This document shows positions 17,047 to 26,141 of a DNA stretch of 64,000 nucleotides, piece by piece. Source of the stretch: CAVSUZ01 sp963795415 (GTDB lineage: Bacteria; Pseudomonadota; Alphaproteobacteria; Acetobacterales; Acetobacteraceae); contig CAWCHQ010000002.1 in assembly GCA_963795415.1 (NCBI GenBank), positions 992,001 through 1,056,000 of the forward strand, in the 5' to 3' direction. The translations under genes and the position numbers were made by a program. The notes beneath the pieces were generated by a model. It had not been told where the DNA came from, did not search any database, and saw only the letters and a list, made by a program, of their open reading frames with translations. How positions within the stretch are numbered: the first letter of the stretch is position 1; the number at the start of each line of letters is the position of its first letter.

Positions 17047-18502
17047 ATGCCAGATCCCATCTTCGGCAAGACAGGCATCCCGCGTCGGAACCTGCTGCGA
17101 TCCGCCGCCGGCGCGCTTGGCGCGTCGTTGACCGGCGCTGCCGCCCTGCCGCGCGCCACCCGCGCCGCGCCGCAGGGAATGCCCGCGAAACCGTCCCAGC
17201 TCAACATGGTGTACGCCACGGTCGAGGCCGAACTCGGATGCCATCAAGTCGGTGCTGGAGGAGTTCCGCCGCGAGTTCGGCTTCGCAATCAATCTCGACA
17301 CCATGCCGTACAATTCGTTGCAGCAGAAGGTCTTCGCCGAACTCGCCTCGCAGAGCCCGTACTACGATGTCATGATCGTGGACACGCCCTGGATGCCGGC
17401 GCTGACCCACAAGATCCTGCCGCTGACAGACATGATCCAGGACAGCGCCCGCACCAACGCCGCGACGCTCGATATCCACGACTTCATCCCCAAGGTGTTC
17501 TTCGACACCTGCGTCTACAAGCCGGATGCGAGCTATCTGCACTGGAACGGCGCCGATGTCGTGGACTCGCAGGCGATCAAGCGCGCCGGGTTCGAGATCT
17601 ACGGCCTGCCGATCCAGGCCAATGTGCTGACCCTGTCCTACCGCAAGGATCTGTTCGAGCAGCCAGCCGAGCAGCAGGCGTACAAAGCGAAATCGAGCCA
17701 AGACCTCGCCGTGCCCGCGACCTGGGACGATTTCACCCCGGTCGCCGAGTTCTTCACGCGCCCCGCCAAGCGGCTCTGGGGCACCACGCTGATGGCGGGC
17801 GCCGGCGATTGGGCGACCGACGACTTCAAGACCCTGCTCGCCTGCTTCGGCGGCGACGGCCACATGGTGAACGACAAGTTTCAAACAGTGTTCGATTCGC
17901 CGGAGGGCGTCGCGGCGCTGACCTACTATGCCGAGCTGATCAACAAGTACAAGGTGACCCCGCCCGGCACCACGTCCGCGAGCTGGGACACCGCGGCGAC
18001 CGAGTTCAGCACCGGCTTGACCGCGATGAGCATGAACTATCACACCGAGACATTGGGCGCGAACGTCCACGGCGCGATCAGCTACGGGATGGTGCCGAAG
18101 AAGGTGCGATACGGACCGCATTTCGGCACCTGGATGCTGTCGGTGAACTCGTTCTCCCATAACAAGGATTGGGCGTACCAGGCGGTGCAATGGTTCACCA
18201 GCAAGGATGTGCAGCTCAAGATGCTGTCCACTCAACTGCACCCCACGCGCCGCTCGGCCTATGCCGTCGCCGTGAACAACTCCGCGCTCACCCGGCAATT
18301 CGGCAATTTCTACGACATCCTCGGCAAGTCGCTGGAAGTGGGCGTCGGTCGCCCGCGCCTGACCAACTATGCCGATGTCGATCGGGCGATCTGGGTCGCG
18401 GTGAACGATGCCGCGCGCGGCGCGGTCGAGCCTGCCGCCGCGCTGCACCGGGCGGCGCAGGAGGTCGAGCGCCTGCTGAAGCAGGCCGGCTACGTCAAGT
18501 GA
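17047..18502 (+). pseudogene. Extracellular solute-binding protein, family 1 (MalE/UgpB class), one frameshift
   Basis: From the ATG at 17047 (aagcgagg upstream) the frame encodes an RR-containing Tat-like leader (RRNLLRSAAGALGA) and the start of the mature protein (QLNMVYATVEAE). One extra G near 17235 shifts the frame; the remaining 416 residues read on as DAIKSVLEEFRREFGF, then SQSPYYDVMIVDTPWMPAL and LTYYAELINKYKVTPPGTTS, a typical SBP_bac_1 domain, to the stop at 18502. Apart from this single break the gene is full length and its partner permeases are intact, so a sequencing error or programmed correction should be considered. It would deliver an oligosaccharide or glycerol-phosphate-like ligand. 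Confidence 0.8.
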
Positions 18503-19449
18503 CCGACATGCCGCTTGCCTCGGCACCCCGCGTCGCGGCTTGGGCCAAGCCGCGACGACGGCGGCGGCCGATCGGCGCCGGCGCGTTGGGCTGGGGCCTG
18601 CTGGCTCCCTCCCTCGCTGTGCTGCTGGCGATGACCATCGTGCCCACGATCTATCTCTTCGAAGTCAGCTTCCGCCACGAGAACCTGCTTGGCCCGGGCT
18701 CCGCCTTTACCGGCCTCCAGAACTACATCCAGGTGCTCACCGACCCTGGGATCGGCTGGGATGCCGCGGCCACTGCGCTATTCGTTTGTCTTGCCGTCGG
18801 GTTCGAACTCGTTTTGGGCCTGGCGCTGGCGCTGATGCTGAGCCGGCGGATGCGCGAGACCAACCTTCTGACCGCGCTCTTCATCGTACCGCTCGGCGTG
18901 GCGCCGGTCGTCTCCGCCCTGGTGTTCCGCCAACTGCTGAACCCCGCTTATGGCTGGGTCGATTGGTATTTGCAGTCCTGGGGATTGATGGGCGACCCGG
19001 TGGACTGGCTGAGCCAGCCCGTCACCGCCTGGGTCGCGCTGATCGGCCTTGATGTCTGGCAATGGACGCCCTTCGTCGCGTTGATCCTGCTGGCCGGCCT
19101 ACAGGGGATTCCGATTGAGCCGAAGGAGGCGGCGGTCGTTGACGGCGCCGGCCCGGTACGACTGTTCTGGTACGTCACGCTGCCGCTGCTGCGGCCGTTC
19201 ATCGCGATCGCCCTCGTGCTGCGCGCGATCGAGGCGTTCAAGACCTTCGGCAGCGTCTGGATCCTTACCGGCGGCGGGCCGGGCACGTCCACCGAGCTCA
19301 TCACGCTCGACCTGTACCGGCTGGCGTTGCAGGACTTCACGATCGGCGCCGCGTCCGCGCTCGGCATCTGCTTCCTGCTGGTGCTCTCGGTGGTGATGAC
19401 GCAGTTGCTGAACGTGCTCGGGCGCAACACCGATATCCTGGAAGACTGA
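18499..19449 (+). CDS. ABC sugar transporter permease (MalF/UgpA class)
   Basis: About 316 residues with six predicted transmembrane helices. The conserved cytoplasmic EAA loop is EPKEAAVVDGAGPVRLFWYV (about residues 205-224), which docks the ATPase. The GTG at 18499 overlaps the binding-protein stop (GTGA); an ATG at 18508 is an alternative. The N-terminus is basic (RRRRRPIG) before the first helix. It pairs with the MalG-like permease five bases downstream. No ATPase of this class is encoded nearby, so a shared MsmK/UgpC-type ATPase elsewhere is likely. Confidence 0.9.
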   Translation: MTDMPLASAPRVAAWAKPRRRRRPIGAGALGWGLLAPSLAVLLAMTIVPTIYLFEVSFRHENLLGPGSAFTGLQNYIQVLTDPGIGWDAAATALFVCLAVGFELVLGLALALMLSRRMRETNLLTALFIVPLGVAPVVSALVFRQLLNPAYGWVDWYLQSWGLMGDPVDWLSQPVTAWVALIGLDVWQWTPFVALILLAGLQGIPIEPKEAAVVDGAGPVRLFWYVTLPLLRPFIAIALVLRAIEAFKTFGSVWILTGGGPGTSTELITLDLYRLALQDFTIGAASALGICFLLVLSVVMTQLLNVLGRNTDILED

Positions 19450-19453
19450 TACG

Positions 19454-20284
19454 ATGAAGTGGCTCCGGCCTGCCGTGCTGCGGCTCGCCCTCTGGGTGGC
19501 GCTGCTCGCGGTGCTTTTCCCGATCCTGTGGATGGTGCTGACCTCGATCAAGCCGGGGGATGTGAGCCAGACACTGCCGCCGGTCTGGTCGTTCTCGCCC
19601 ACGCTCGCCAACTATGCCGACGTGCTGACCGGCCACACCTACACGTCGCAAGCCTTCGGTGTCCTGCTTATCCATAGCGCGGTGGTCACGGCGGCCTCCA
19701 CGCTCCTGGCGCTCGCCACCGGCATCCCGGCCGCCTACGCGCTGGCCCGCGTCAGCTTTCGCGGCAAACGCTTCACCGCGATGTGGGTTCTCTCCACCAT
19801 CATGTTCCCGCCGGCGGTATCGGTCGTGCCGGTTTTCCTGTTCGCCGCGCGCCTCAACCTGATGGACACCTACCCGGTCCTGATCATCCCCTACGCCGCG
19901 TTCGGACTGCCAATGGTGATCTGGATGCTGCGCAGCTACATCCGACAGATCCCGCTCGAGATCGAGGAGGCGGCGATGATGGACGGCGCCTCGCGCCTAG
20001 CCCTGATCCGCCGCATCGTGTTCCCGCTGCTGATGCCGGGGATCGTCGCCGCCGCCCTGCTCTGCGCCATGCTCTCCTGGAACGAATTTCTCTTCGCCCT
20101 GGCGCTCACCCGTTCGCACGTGCAAACGGCACCGGTCGGCATCAATGAGTTCACCAGTATGTATGGTACGCAATGGGGCGACCTGACCGCCGCAGCAACC
20201 GTGACGGTCGCCCCGATCCTGGTCCTGACCCTGATCCTGCGCCGCCGCATCGTCGAAGGCCTAACCTTCGGGGCGGTGAAGTAG
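19454..20284 (+). CDS. ABC sugar transporter permease (MalG/UgpE class)
   Basis: A 276-residue permease with six predicted helices. Landmarks are the first helix followed by LTSIKPGD, the central FRGKRFTAMWVLSTIMFPP, the EAA loop EIEEAAMMDGASRLALIRR, which contacts the ATPase, and SWNEFLFALALTRS near the end. It is the second half of the CUT1-type channel with the 18499 gene and closes the operon. About 360 bases without an intact gene follow. Confidence 0.9.
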   Translation: MKWLRPAVLRLALWVALLAVLFPILWMVLTSIKPGDVSQTLPPVWSFSPTLANYADVLTGHTYTSQAFGVLLIHSAVVTAASTLLALATGIPAAYALARVSFRGKRFTAMWVLSTIMFPPAVSVVPVFLFAARLNLMDTYPVLIIPYAAFGLPMVIWMLRSYIRQIPLEIEEAAMMDGASRLALIRRIVFPLLMPGIVAAALLCAMLSWNEFLFALALTRSHVQTAPVGINEFTSMYGTQWGDLTAAATVTVAPILVLTLILRRRIVEGLTFGAVK

Positions 20285-20500
20285 CGGATCCTGCCCCTTG
20301 AGCAGATCGAGATCGTAACCGAAAGGCGTGAACTCGTGCAGGCAGATGCGCACGCCGAGCGGATAGTCGTCGCCGTCGCGTGTTTGATTGTCGAATGAGC
20401 CGCCGTATCAATCGTGCGGCGGTCCATCGTCTTTCGTCGTGAGATAGCTGGACGGCCCCCGGCCTGCGTCGGCGACCCAGTCCACACGGCCTAGCCCGAC
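20285..20500 (-). pseudogene. Unidentified coding remnant with an internal stop
   Basis: One minus-strand frame reads VGLGRVDWVADAGRGPSSY, then LTTKDDGPPHD, a TGA, then YGGSFDNQTRDGDDYPLGV and RICLHEFTPFGYDLDLLKG. The composition is clearly protein-like and the TGA sits where a tryptophan codon would be natural, so this looks like the fragment of a decayed gene. I do not recognise the family. The rest of the 20285-20642 gap holds nothing else I can support. Confidence 0.4.
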
Positions 20501-20642
20501 GCAGCGGCGGGATGCCCCGGCGCTGCTGACAGGCTCACGCAGGGGAACTAGCCAGCCACTGCGCAAAACGCGCTGCTTCGCTCGCACGGGGTAGGCGAAC
20601 CCGCCATACTACATTAATTCCCTCGGCCAGAGGAACCACGCC

Positions 20643-21155
20643 ATGACCCAGGACACGCCCCGGGGCACGTCGCCCATCGACATCGACGCCGCGCTTGCGA
20701 ATCCCAGCGCCTGCTTCGCCCGACCAAAGGACGTGCTGACGCATCCTGGCCTCTCGCGGGCGCTGCAGCTGAAGATCCTAACCCAGTGGGAGCATGACGC
20801 GCGCGGCCTGGCGGAAGCCGAGAGCGAGGGAATGGGCGGCGGGGAGGAGAGCATGCTTGGGCGAGTGCGCCAAGCGATCCGGACGCTCGAACGTGCACAG
20901 GCCGCGAGCACGAGCGACCCAGATGAGGCTCAGGCCTCGATCGGGCGTGGCGGCGAGAAAAGTATCGCAGGTGGCATTCAGGAAGCCGCAGCCCAAGTCC
21001 AGCATGCGGCATCGCGCGCCCAGATCGGCGTGATCGAGATCCAGGAGGCGATTCGAGCGCAGCCGATCACAGCGGCATTGATCGTGTTCGCATTAGGCTA
21101 CCTCGTCGGTCGCCTCGGTGCCCTTATCCCCTCCGGCAGCTCGTCCAGCCGATAA
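20643..21155 (+). CDS. Hypothetical protein with a C-terminal membrane anchor (ElaB/YqjD/DUF883-like end)
   Basis: A 170-residue protein from the ATG at 20643 (gaggaacc upstream). The N-terminal half has a conserved-looking helical segment (RPKDVLTHPGLSRALQLKI, then QWEHDARGLAEAESEGMGG). The C-terminal half is amphipathic helix rich in Ala/Gln/Glu followed by AQPITAALIVFALGYLVGRL, very like the inner-membrane anchor of ElaB/YqjD proteins (DUF883). It may be a stress-related membrane or ribosome-associating protein; that is inference from the anchor only. It is flanked by spacer on both sides and probably transcribed alone. Confidence 0.65.
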   Translation: MTQDTPRGTSPIDIDAALANPSACFARPKDVLTHPGLSRALQLKILTQWEHDARGLAEAESEGMGGGEESMLGRVRQAIRTLERAQAASTSDPDEAQASIGRGGEKSIAGGIQEAAAQVQHAASRAQIGVIEIQEAIRAQPITAALIVFALGYLVGRLGALIPSGSSSSR

Positions 21156-21320
21156 ATGATCGGGAGGCTTCTATGAGGTCGCACGCCACCGAAGCAGCAA
21201 GGCGCTGGCACTCTACTCTCCCTGTGTCCTGAACCGCAGACTAGCCAGACGGGCCGCGCACTCTCCGTATTAGCCCGGCCGAGACGGACCGATGCCGAGA
21301 TTCACACGGAGGATGCCGCC

Positions 21321-21449
21321 ATGAAGTCGAAGATCATCGCTTTCGCCGCGCTTCTGGCTCTCGCGATCAGCAGCACGGTCGTGTTCCCGGCCGGACATGC
21401 CTAGGCCGTGCAGAACGCGCAACCGACCTACGGGGATGTCGCCGGTTAA
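21321..21449 (+). pseudogene. Tiny exported peptide gene interrupted by TAG
   Basis: ATG at 21321 after ggagga. The first 27 codons are a textbook signal peptide (MKSKIIAFAALLALAISST, then VVFPAGHA), followed by TAG and then, in frame, AVQNAQPTYGDVAG and TAA. A single CAG-to-TAG change would explain the break. The original product would be a 42-residue secreted peptide of unknown role. Confidence 0.45.
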
Positions 21450-21549
21450 AGCTCGGATCATGCGAGTGAGCTGGAGTTCTCCACAAGGTCTTCCGTAGCC
21501 GCGACAAAGTTTTCGGAGCACAGTTCCATCTGCCCCGCTAATGGCCGCC

Positions 21550-22956
21550 TGGCCCGCTGCCCGGGCCCGACCGAGGGGAGCTGGTCCACATCCCCCGATC
21601 ACCAGGAGCGCCGCTTCGTCCGGCAGCGCCCGCAGCAGCGCGCGCATCAGCAGCACGTCGATCATGCTGAACTCGTCGATCACCAGCAGGTCCATTCGAG
21701 CGGATGCTGCGCCGTTCTGCGAAAGCCGCCGGTCCTCGGTCGGTCTCCAGCAGCCCGGTGCACGGTCTTTCCCGCGAGGCCCGTGCTTCGGTTAGCCGCT
21801 TGGCGGCGTGGCCGGTCGGCGCACACAGCGCGACACGGACCCGCCGCGCCAGCAGGATCTTCAGGATGGCGTCGACCAGGGTCGTCTTGCCGACCCCGGG
21901 ACCGCCGGCAATGACCAGGACCTTGGAGGACAGCGCGAGCCGCAACGCCTGCCGCTGGGTCGCCGCCAGCGCGAGCCCCGTCCTCCTCTCCACCCAGGGG
22001 ATCGCCTTGTCCGGATCGATCGCGGCCCAGGGGGTTGCACCGGATGCGAGCGCGCGGCGAGCCGCTCGGCGATCGCCTGCTCCGCCCGATACAGGCCAGC
22101 CAGGAAGACGCAGCGCCGGCCGTCCACGCTATCCGCCATCACCTCCCCGGCCTCGAGTTCCAGCGCCAGCGCCGTCTCGATCAGCGATGCGGGCACTTCG
22201 ATCAGCGTTCCGGTGAGCGCCGTCAGTTCCTCGCGCGGTAGGCCGCAATGCCCTTCCTCCATCGCCTCGGCGAGCGCGTAGCTGATCCCGGCGCGGACCC
22301 GCACCATGGCCGTCCTCTCGATGCCGAGCTTCGCCGCGATCTGGTCCGCGCTGCGGAAGCTGATGCCGCGAATGTCGCGAGCCAGCCGGTAGGGATTTTC
22401 GCCGATCACCTGGCACGGCGTCGCTGCCGTAGGTCTTATAGATCCGCACCGCTCGCGAGGTGCCGACCCCGTTGGCGTGCAGAACTAACATGATCTCGCG
22501 CATTGCCTTCTGCTCGGCCCAGCCCGCGGCAATGCGCGGGGCCCGTTTGGCGCCAATACCAACCACCTCGCGCAACCGCTCCGGCCGTTGCTCAATGAAC
22601 TCGAATACCGTCTCCCCGAAGGTCTGGGTCAGCCGCCTGGCGTAGGTCGGACCGACGCCGCGGATCATCCCGGAGCCGAGATACCGCTCGATCCCCTCCA
22701 GCGTGGTGGGCGGGCCCGCCTTGAGGAAGCCGGCACGGAACTGCAGGCCATGTGTCCGGTCGTTGACCCAGGCGCCGCTGAGCTGGACGAACTCGCCGGC
22801 CGCGATCATCGCCGCATGCCCGACCACGGTGATCAGCTCCCGCTGCCCGCGCGCTTTCACCCGCAGCACGCAGAAGCCATTCTCCGCGTTGTGGAACGTG
22901 AACCGCTCCACCAGGCCCGCCAGCACCTCGGGCTTGGCGCCGCCCTGCTCGGCCAT
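21550..22956 (-). pseudogene. RecD-like (RecD2) DNA helicase, frameshifted and 3'-truncated
   Basis: From the ATG at 22956 the frame begins MAEQGGAKPEVLAGLVERF, then RGVGPTYARRLTQTFG and VVGIGAKRAPRIAAGW (helix-hairpin-helix). A break near 22420 leads to IGENPYRLARDIRGISF and SADQIAAKLGIE in another frame. A third frame holds Walker A GGPGVGKTTLVDAIL, a fourth LLVIDEFSMIDVLLMRALL (Walker B), and a fifth DVDQLPSVGPGQ. Similarity ends near 21550, so helicase motifs IV-VI are missing. The family unwinds DNA 5'-3'. At least four frameshifts make this copy inactive as read. Confidence 0.78.
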
Positions 22957-23039
22957 ATCAGCCAAGATCCCTCCCCTGCCCCACCCGCCTCCGGTGCGAT
23001 CCGAACAGCTGGCTCGCACACCCCCTGTTCGTCCGTGGA

Positions 23040-23045
23040 GTCAGC
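23040..23045. repeat. Target-site duplication of IS21 element, left copy (GTCAGC)
   Basis: The six bases GTCAGC immediately precede the left inverted repeat at 23046, and the same six bases follow the right end at 24849-24854. A matching short direct repeat at both borders is what IS21 transposition leaves. Confidence 0.85.
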
Positions 23046-23104
23046 TGTCAAACGACACCGGAAACGCCCCCCTTGGCGACATGAATTCGCCCCCCTCTTT
23101 TCCC

Positions 23105-23895
23105 TCATGCCCTCTTCTGCGTCGTCGCAGCCTCGCCGGTGCCCTTCAGCAGCCCCGACCGCCGCTTCTCCCGCAGCCGGTAGCTGTCGCCCCGGATCGT
23201 CACGACGTGGCTGTGGTGCAGCAGCCGGTCGAGGATCGCGGTCGCCACGACAGGATCACCGAACACGGTGCCCCACTCGCCAATCGCCCGGTTCGACGTC
23301 ACCAGGATGCTGCCGCGCTCGTAGCGGCGGCTCACCAGTTGGAAGAACAGGTGCGCCGCATCCGGCTCGAATGGCAGATAGCCGAGCTCGTCGACGATCA
23401 GCAGCTTCGGCTTGCTGAAGTGCGCCAGCCGCTCCTCGAGCCGGCTCTCGTCGTGTGCCTTGCCAACTGCGCAACCAGGGTTGGCGCGGAGACGAACAGC
23501 ACCGTGTAGCCGGCGTTGATCGCCTCCCGCCCGAGCGCCACCGCAAGATGCGTTTTGCCCACGCCCGGTGGCCCCAACAGCATCACCGTTTCGCCGTTGG
23601 CCACAAACCGGCCGCTCGCCAGGTCGCGCACCTGGCCGCGGTCAATCGAGGGCTGGGCGGCGAAGTCGAACCCGGCCAGGTCGCGCGCGAATGGGAACCG
23701 CGCCAGGCCGATCGCCATCTCGATGCGACGCGTATCCTTGCGCGCGATCTCGCGCTCGCACAGCAATGCCAGGCTCTCGCGGATCGTCAGCTCGCCCCGC
23801 CCGGCCTCGTCGAGCAGGCTGTCCAGCTGGTCGCGCACCGCCGTCAGCTTCAGCCGCGTCAGCATGCGCGTCAGGTGATCGGGATCGACCTGCAT
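23105..23895 (-). pseudogene. istB: istB, IS21 helper ATPase (one frameshift)
   Basis: From the ATG at 23895: DHLTRMLTRLKLTAVRDQL, then Walker A LLGPPGVGKTHLAVALG, then AGYTVLFVSAPTLVAQL. Near 23460 the frame shifts; the other frame has KPKLLIVDELGYLPFEPD (Walker B) and SRRYERGSILVTSNRAIGEW, ending TQKRA at 23105. IstB is the AAA+ ATPase that assembles on target DNA and licenses IstA. The start overlaps the end of istA by 25 bases, the usual IS21 arrangement. Confidence 0.85.
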
Positions 23896-24770
23896 CGCCA
23901 CGCGCCCCCGGCAGCCGTCTCGTATTCGGCGAGCGGCCGCAGCAGCGCCGGGGCTGCCGGCGTCGATGCCGCAACCAGATCCGCCACAGGGTCGGCCTGC
24001 ACCTTCTCCCGGAAGCCCACGACACCTGCGAAATGGGCCGGATCGATGACACGCTCGCGGTGGCCGGGGCACTCCTGATGGGTCGCCACCAGCGTGCCCG
24101 CATGCGCGATCCGCACCACGCCGGCGGCGATCGTCACAAGCACGCGCTCGCCGATCAGGCGCCACGGCACCGAGTAGCCGTTGGTCTCCACTTCGACGGC
24201 ACAGTCCGACTGTACCCGGCGGATCAGCTCACGCGTGGCGTGGAAAGGCGTTCTGCCGTCGGTCGAGCGCAGCGCCGCGGCCTCCTCGCGACCAACTCCC
24301 CGCCGATCGGAACACGGCGTTCGCCGAAGTCGATCTGCAGCTGCCGTCCCGGCGGCGTCTCGAACCGCATCGTGGCGCGGGCTTCCGCCAACAGTTGCTG
24401 CCGGAACGGCGCACAGGCCCGCTCGACAGTGCGCAGGCTGACCGCAACCCCGCCGCTCGGACGCCAGCTCCTGGCGCACCACGTCGGCGTTGCCGCCGTG
24501 TCGGACCAGATGCTCCTCGAGCCAGCCCTCCATCCCGGCCAGCGTCACCGCCCGCCGTCCGCGCGCGTAGCCCATCCAACCGCCCTGGCGCAGATACCGC
24601 CGCACCGTCTTGGGACACGTGCCGAACTCGCGCGCGATCCGCTTGGCGCCCCACCCGCGCCGCTTGAGCTCCAGCATCGCCGCAACCTCGTCCGGCGTCC
24701 GCATCACCTCCCTCCGCGCAGCCTCGTCCTGCGCGGAAGTCTCGCCTGTCCCGATCACGCTCATCGACAT
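23871..24770 (-). pseudogene. istA: istA, IS21 transposase with the DDE core deleted
   Basis: The N-terminal DNA-binding part is present (VAAMLELKRRGWGAKRIAR, then FGTCPKTVRRYLRQGGW), as are the linker (ADVVRQELASER) and, in shifted frames, QLLAEARATMRF and GRQLQIDFGERR. It then jumps to the C-terminal region (PFHATRELIRRVQSDC, then VPWRLIGERVLVTI, then HRERVIDPAHFAGVVG). The roughly 200-residue rve core that carries the second Asp and the Glu is absent: about 300 codons remain, against about 500 in complete IstA. Frameshifts add to the damage. Confidence 0.82.
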
Positions 24771-24848
24771 CCCTCTCTCCCATGATCAGCCGCCGATCAG
24801 AGGGGGCGAATTCATGTCGCCAGGGGGGAGTTTCCATGTCGCCCAACA

Positions 24849-24854
24849 GTCAGC
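24849..24854. repeat. Target-site duplication of IS21 element, right copy (GTCAGC)
   Basis: Directly follows the right inverted repeat and equals 23040-23045. Removing the element and one copy restores a continuous sequence gtggagtcagcttgctac. Confidence 0.85.
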
Positions 24855-24893
24855 TTGCTACGAGTTCCCCGACGCGGCGCCGGAGCCTCATGG

Positions 24894-25619
24894 TTGAGCC
24901 AGATCACGGAACTTGCCAGGGTGAAGGCGCGCATCAAGGCGCTGGCCGAGAAGACGGTCTCGAACGGCTGCACCGAGGCCGAGGCGATGGCTGCCGCCGA
25001 CATGGTCGGCCGACTGCTCGAACGCTACGCGCTGACCATGGAGGAGATCGACGTTCGCGAGGAACGCTGCGTGCAGGCGGAGATTCCCCTGGGCGGCCAG
25101 CGTCGGCGGCCGATTGACGGCTGCGTCCCCGCGATCGCCCGGTTCTGCGACTGCAAGATCTGGCTCGCCCGGGACGAGCGGCAGGCCAGCTACGTGCTGT
25201 TCGGCTTCGCGCCCGACACCGCGCTCGCCAGCTACCTGTTCGCGGTCATCGATCGCGCCATCCGCAGCGGCCTGACCGGATTCCGCCACCAGCATCCCCG
25301 GTTGGCGGGCATCACCCTCCGCCGTGCATCGCGTAGCTTCCAGCAGGGTATGGCGGCCCGCATCGCCGAGCGTCTGGAGGCCATGCACCGGCAGCGAGAA
25401 GCTTCGGTCGCCGCGCAGCGCTCCACGGGCACCGCGCTGATACTGGTCAAGGCACGGGTCGTCGAGGAGACGTTCCGGCAGACCAGGATCCGACTGGTCT
25501 CCGGCGGCGCCATGCGCCGCACGCGCCTGAACGGCGCATTCCGGCGCGGCCTGGAAGCCGGCGACAGCGTCGATCTGCACCGGCCCGTGACCGGCAGCGG
25601 CCGCGACCTGATCGCGTGA
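24894..25619 (+). CDS. DUF2786-domain protein
   Basis: About 240 residues. The N-terminal region VKARIKALAEKTVSNGCTEA, then EAMAAADMVGRLLERYALTM, is the DUF2786 motif (a helical repeat with a conserved G/CTEAEA). It is followed by a central domain with CVPAIARFCDCKIWLARDE and YLFAVIDRAIRSG, as in phage and plasmid DUF2786 proteins. The start is uncertain: a TTG at 24894 is used, and no good ATG with a ribosome-binding site exists between the IS21 border and the domain, so the IS may have altered the 5' end. The stop overlaps the next gene by one base. Function is unknown; genes of this family often occur on mobile elements. Confidence 0.75.
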   Translation: MSQITELARVKARIKALAEKTVSNGCTEAEAMAAADMVGRLLERYALTMEEIDVREERCVQAEIPLGGQRRRPIDGCVPAIARFCDCKIWLARDERQASYVLFGFAPDTALASYLFAVIDRAIRSGLTGFRHQHPRLAGITLRRASRSFQQGMAARIAERLEAMHRQREASVAAQRSTGTALILVKARVVEETFRQTRIRLVSGGAMRRTRLNGAFRRGLEAGDSVDLHRPVTGSGRDLIA

Positions 25620-26080
25620 TGGCGAGCCGCGATTGCCAGCGTGGCCTGGTCTATGCCTGGGAGAACCGGGTCATCGCCCCACGCGACAGCAGCCTTGTCC
25701 CCTTCACCTCGGCGCGAGCCATGGTCGATGCGATCTGGGCGGAATTGGGGCTGCGCTTTCCACCGAAGGTGGAGCCCCTGCCCCGCCAAGCCAGGATCAT
25801 GCTGGCCGATGCGTCGCGTCTCCGCATTCGCCTGGCGGAGCGCATCCCGTCCTGGTGCATCTTGCATGAACTGGCGCACGCCATGACCACGACGCACGAC
25901 GGCGTGTCCGATGGCCACGGGCCGCTGTTCATGGGTGTCTATGTCCGGATGCTCGGGCGCTACATGCGCTTCCGGCGCGAGGTGTTGCTGGACTCGCTCG
26001 AACAGGCGGGAATTGCGGTCGAGGCCGGCGCCAGCCCTGTTTTCGTGGACGGCAGCATGGCGCCGTTCGCAGAAGCCTGA
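25619..26080 (+). CDS. SprT-like/HExxH zinc metallopeptidase-type protein
   Basis: A 153-residue protein starting at the ATG overlapping the DUF2786 stop (TGATG). Residues about 80-105 contain WCILHELAHAMTTTHDG followed by DGHGPLFMGVYVRML: an HELAH zinc motif with a downstream histidine in HGP.F, as in SprT-like and related small metallopeptidases. No signal peptide, so it is cytoplasmic. The tight coupling with the DUF2786 gene suggests they act together, perhaps on mobile-element DNA or its proteins; this is inference. The catalytic motif appears intact. Confidence 0.75.
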   Translation: MASRDCQRGLVYAWENRVIAPRDSSLVPFTSARAMVDAIWAELGLRFPPKVEPLPRQARIMLADASRLRIRLAERIPSWCILHELAHAMTTTHDGVSDGHGPLFMGVYVRMLGRYMRFRREVLLDSLEQAGIAVEAGASPVFVDGSMAPFAEA

Positions 26081-26141
26081 GCGAAGACGGTGCGCAGATC
26101 GGCGGATGCGGGCCATCGCCCGTATTGCCAAAACGGGTCGG

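Larger units (their letters stand above)
23046..24848 (-). mobile_element. IS21-family insertion sequence (internally deleted), 1803 bp
   Basis: Both ends are visible. The left end, from 23046, begins TGTCAAACGACACCGGAAAC; the right end read inward from 24848 begins TGTTGGGCGACATGGAAAC. Both then continue with a C-run, GGCGACATGAATTCGCCCCC. The near-identical stretch spans about 50 bases. Flanks carry the duplicated GTCAGC. Inside are istA and istB on the minus strand, but istA lacks most of its catalytic core and istB is frameshifted. The element can move only if transposase is supplied in trans. The unoccupied site lies between the RecD-like remnant and the DUF2786 gene. Confidence 0.9.
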
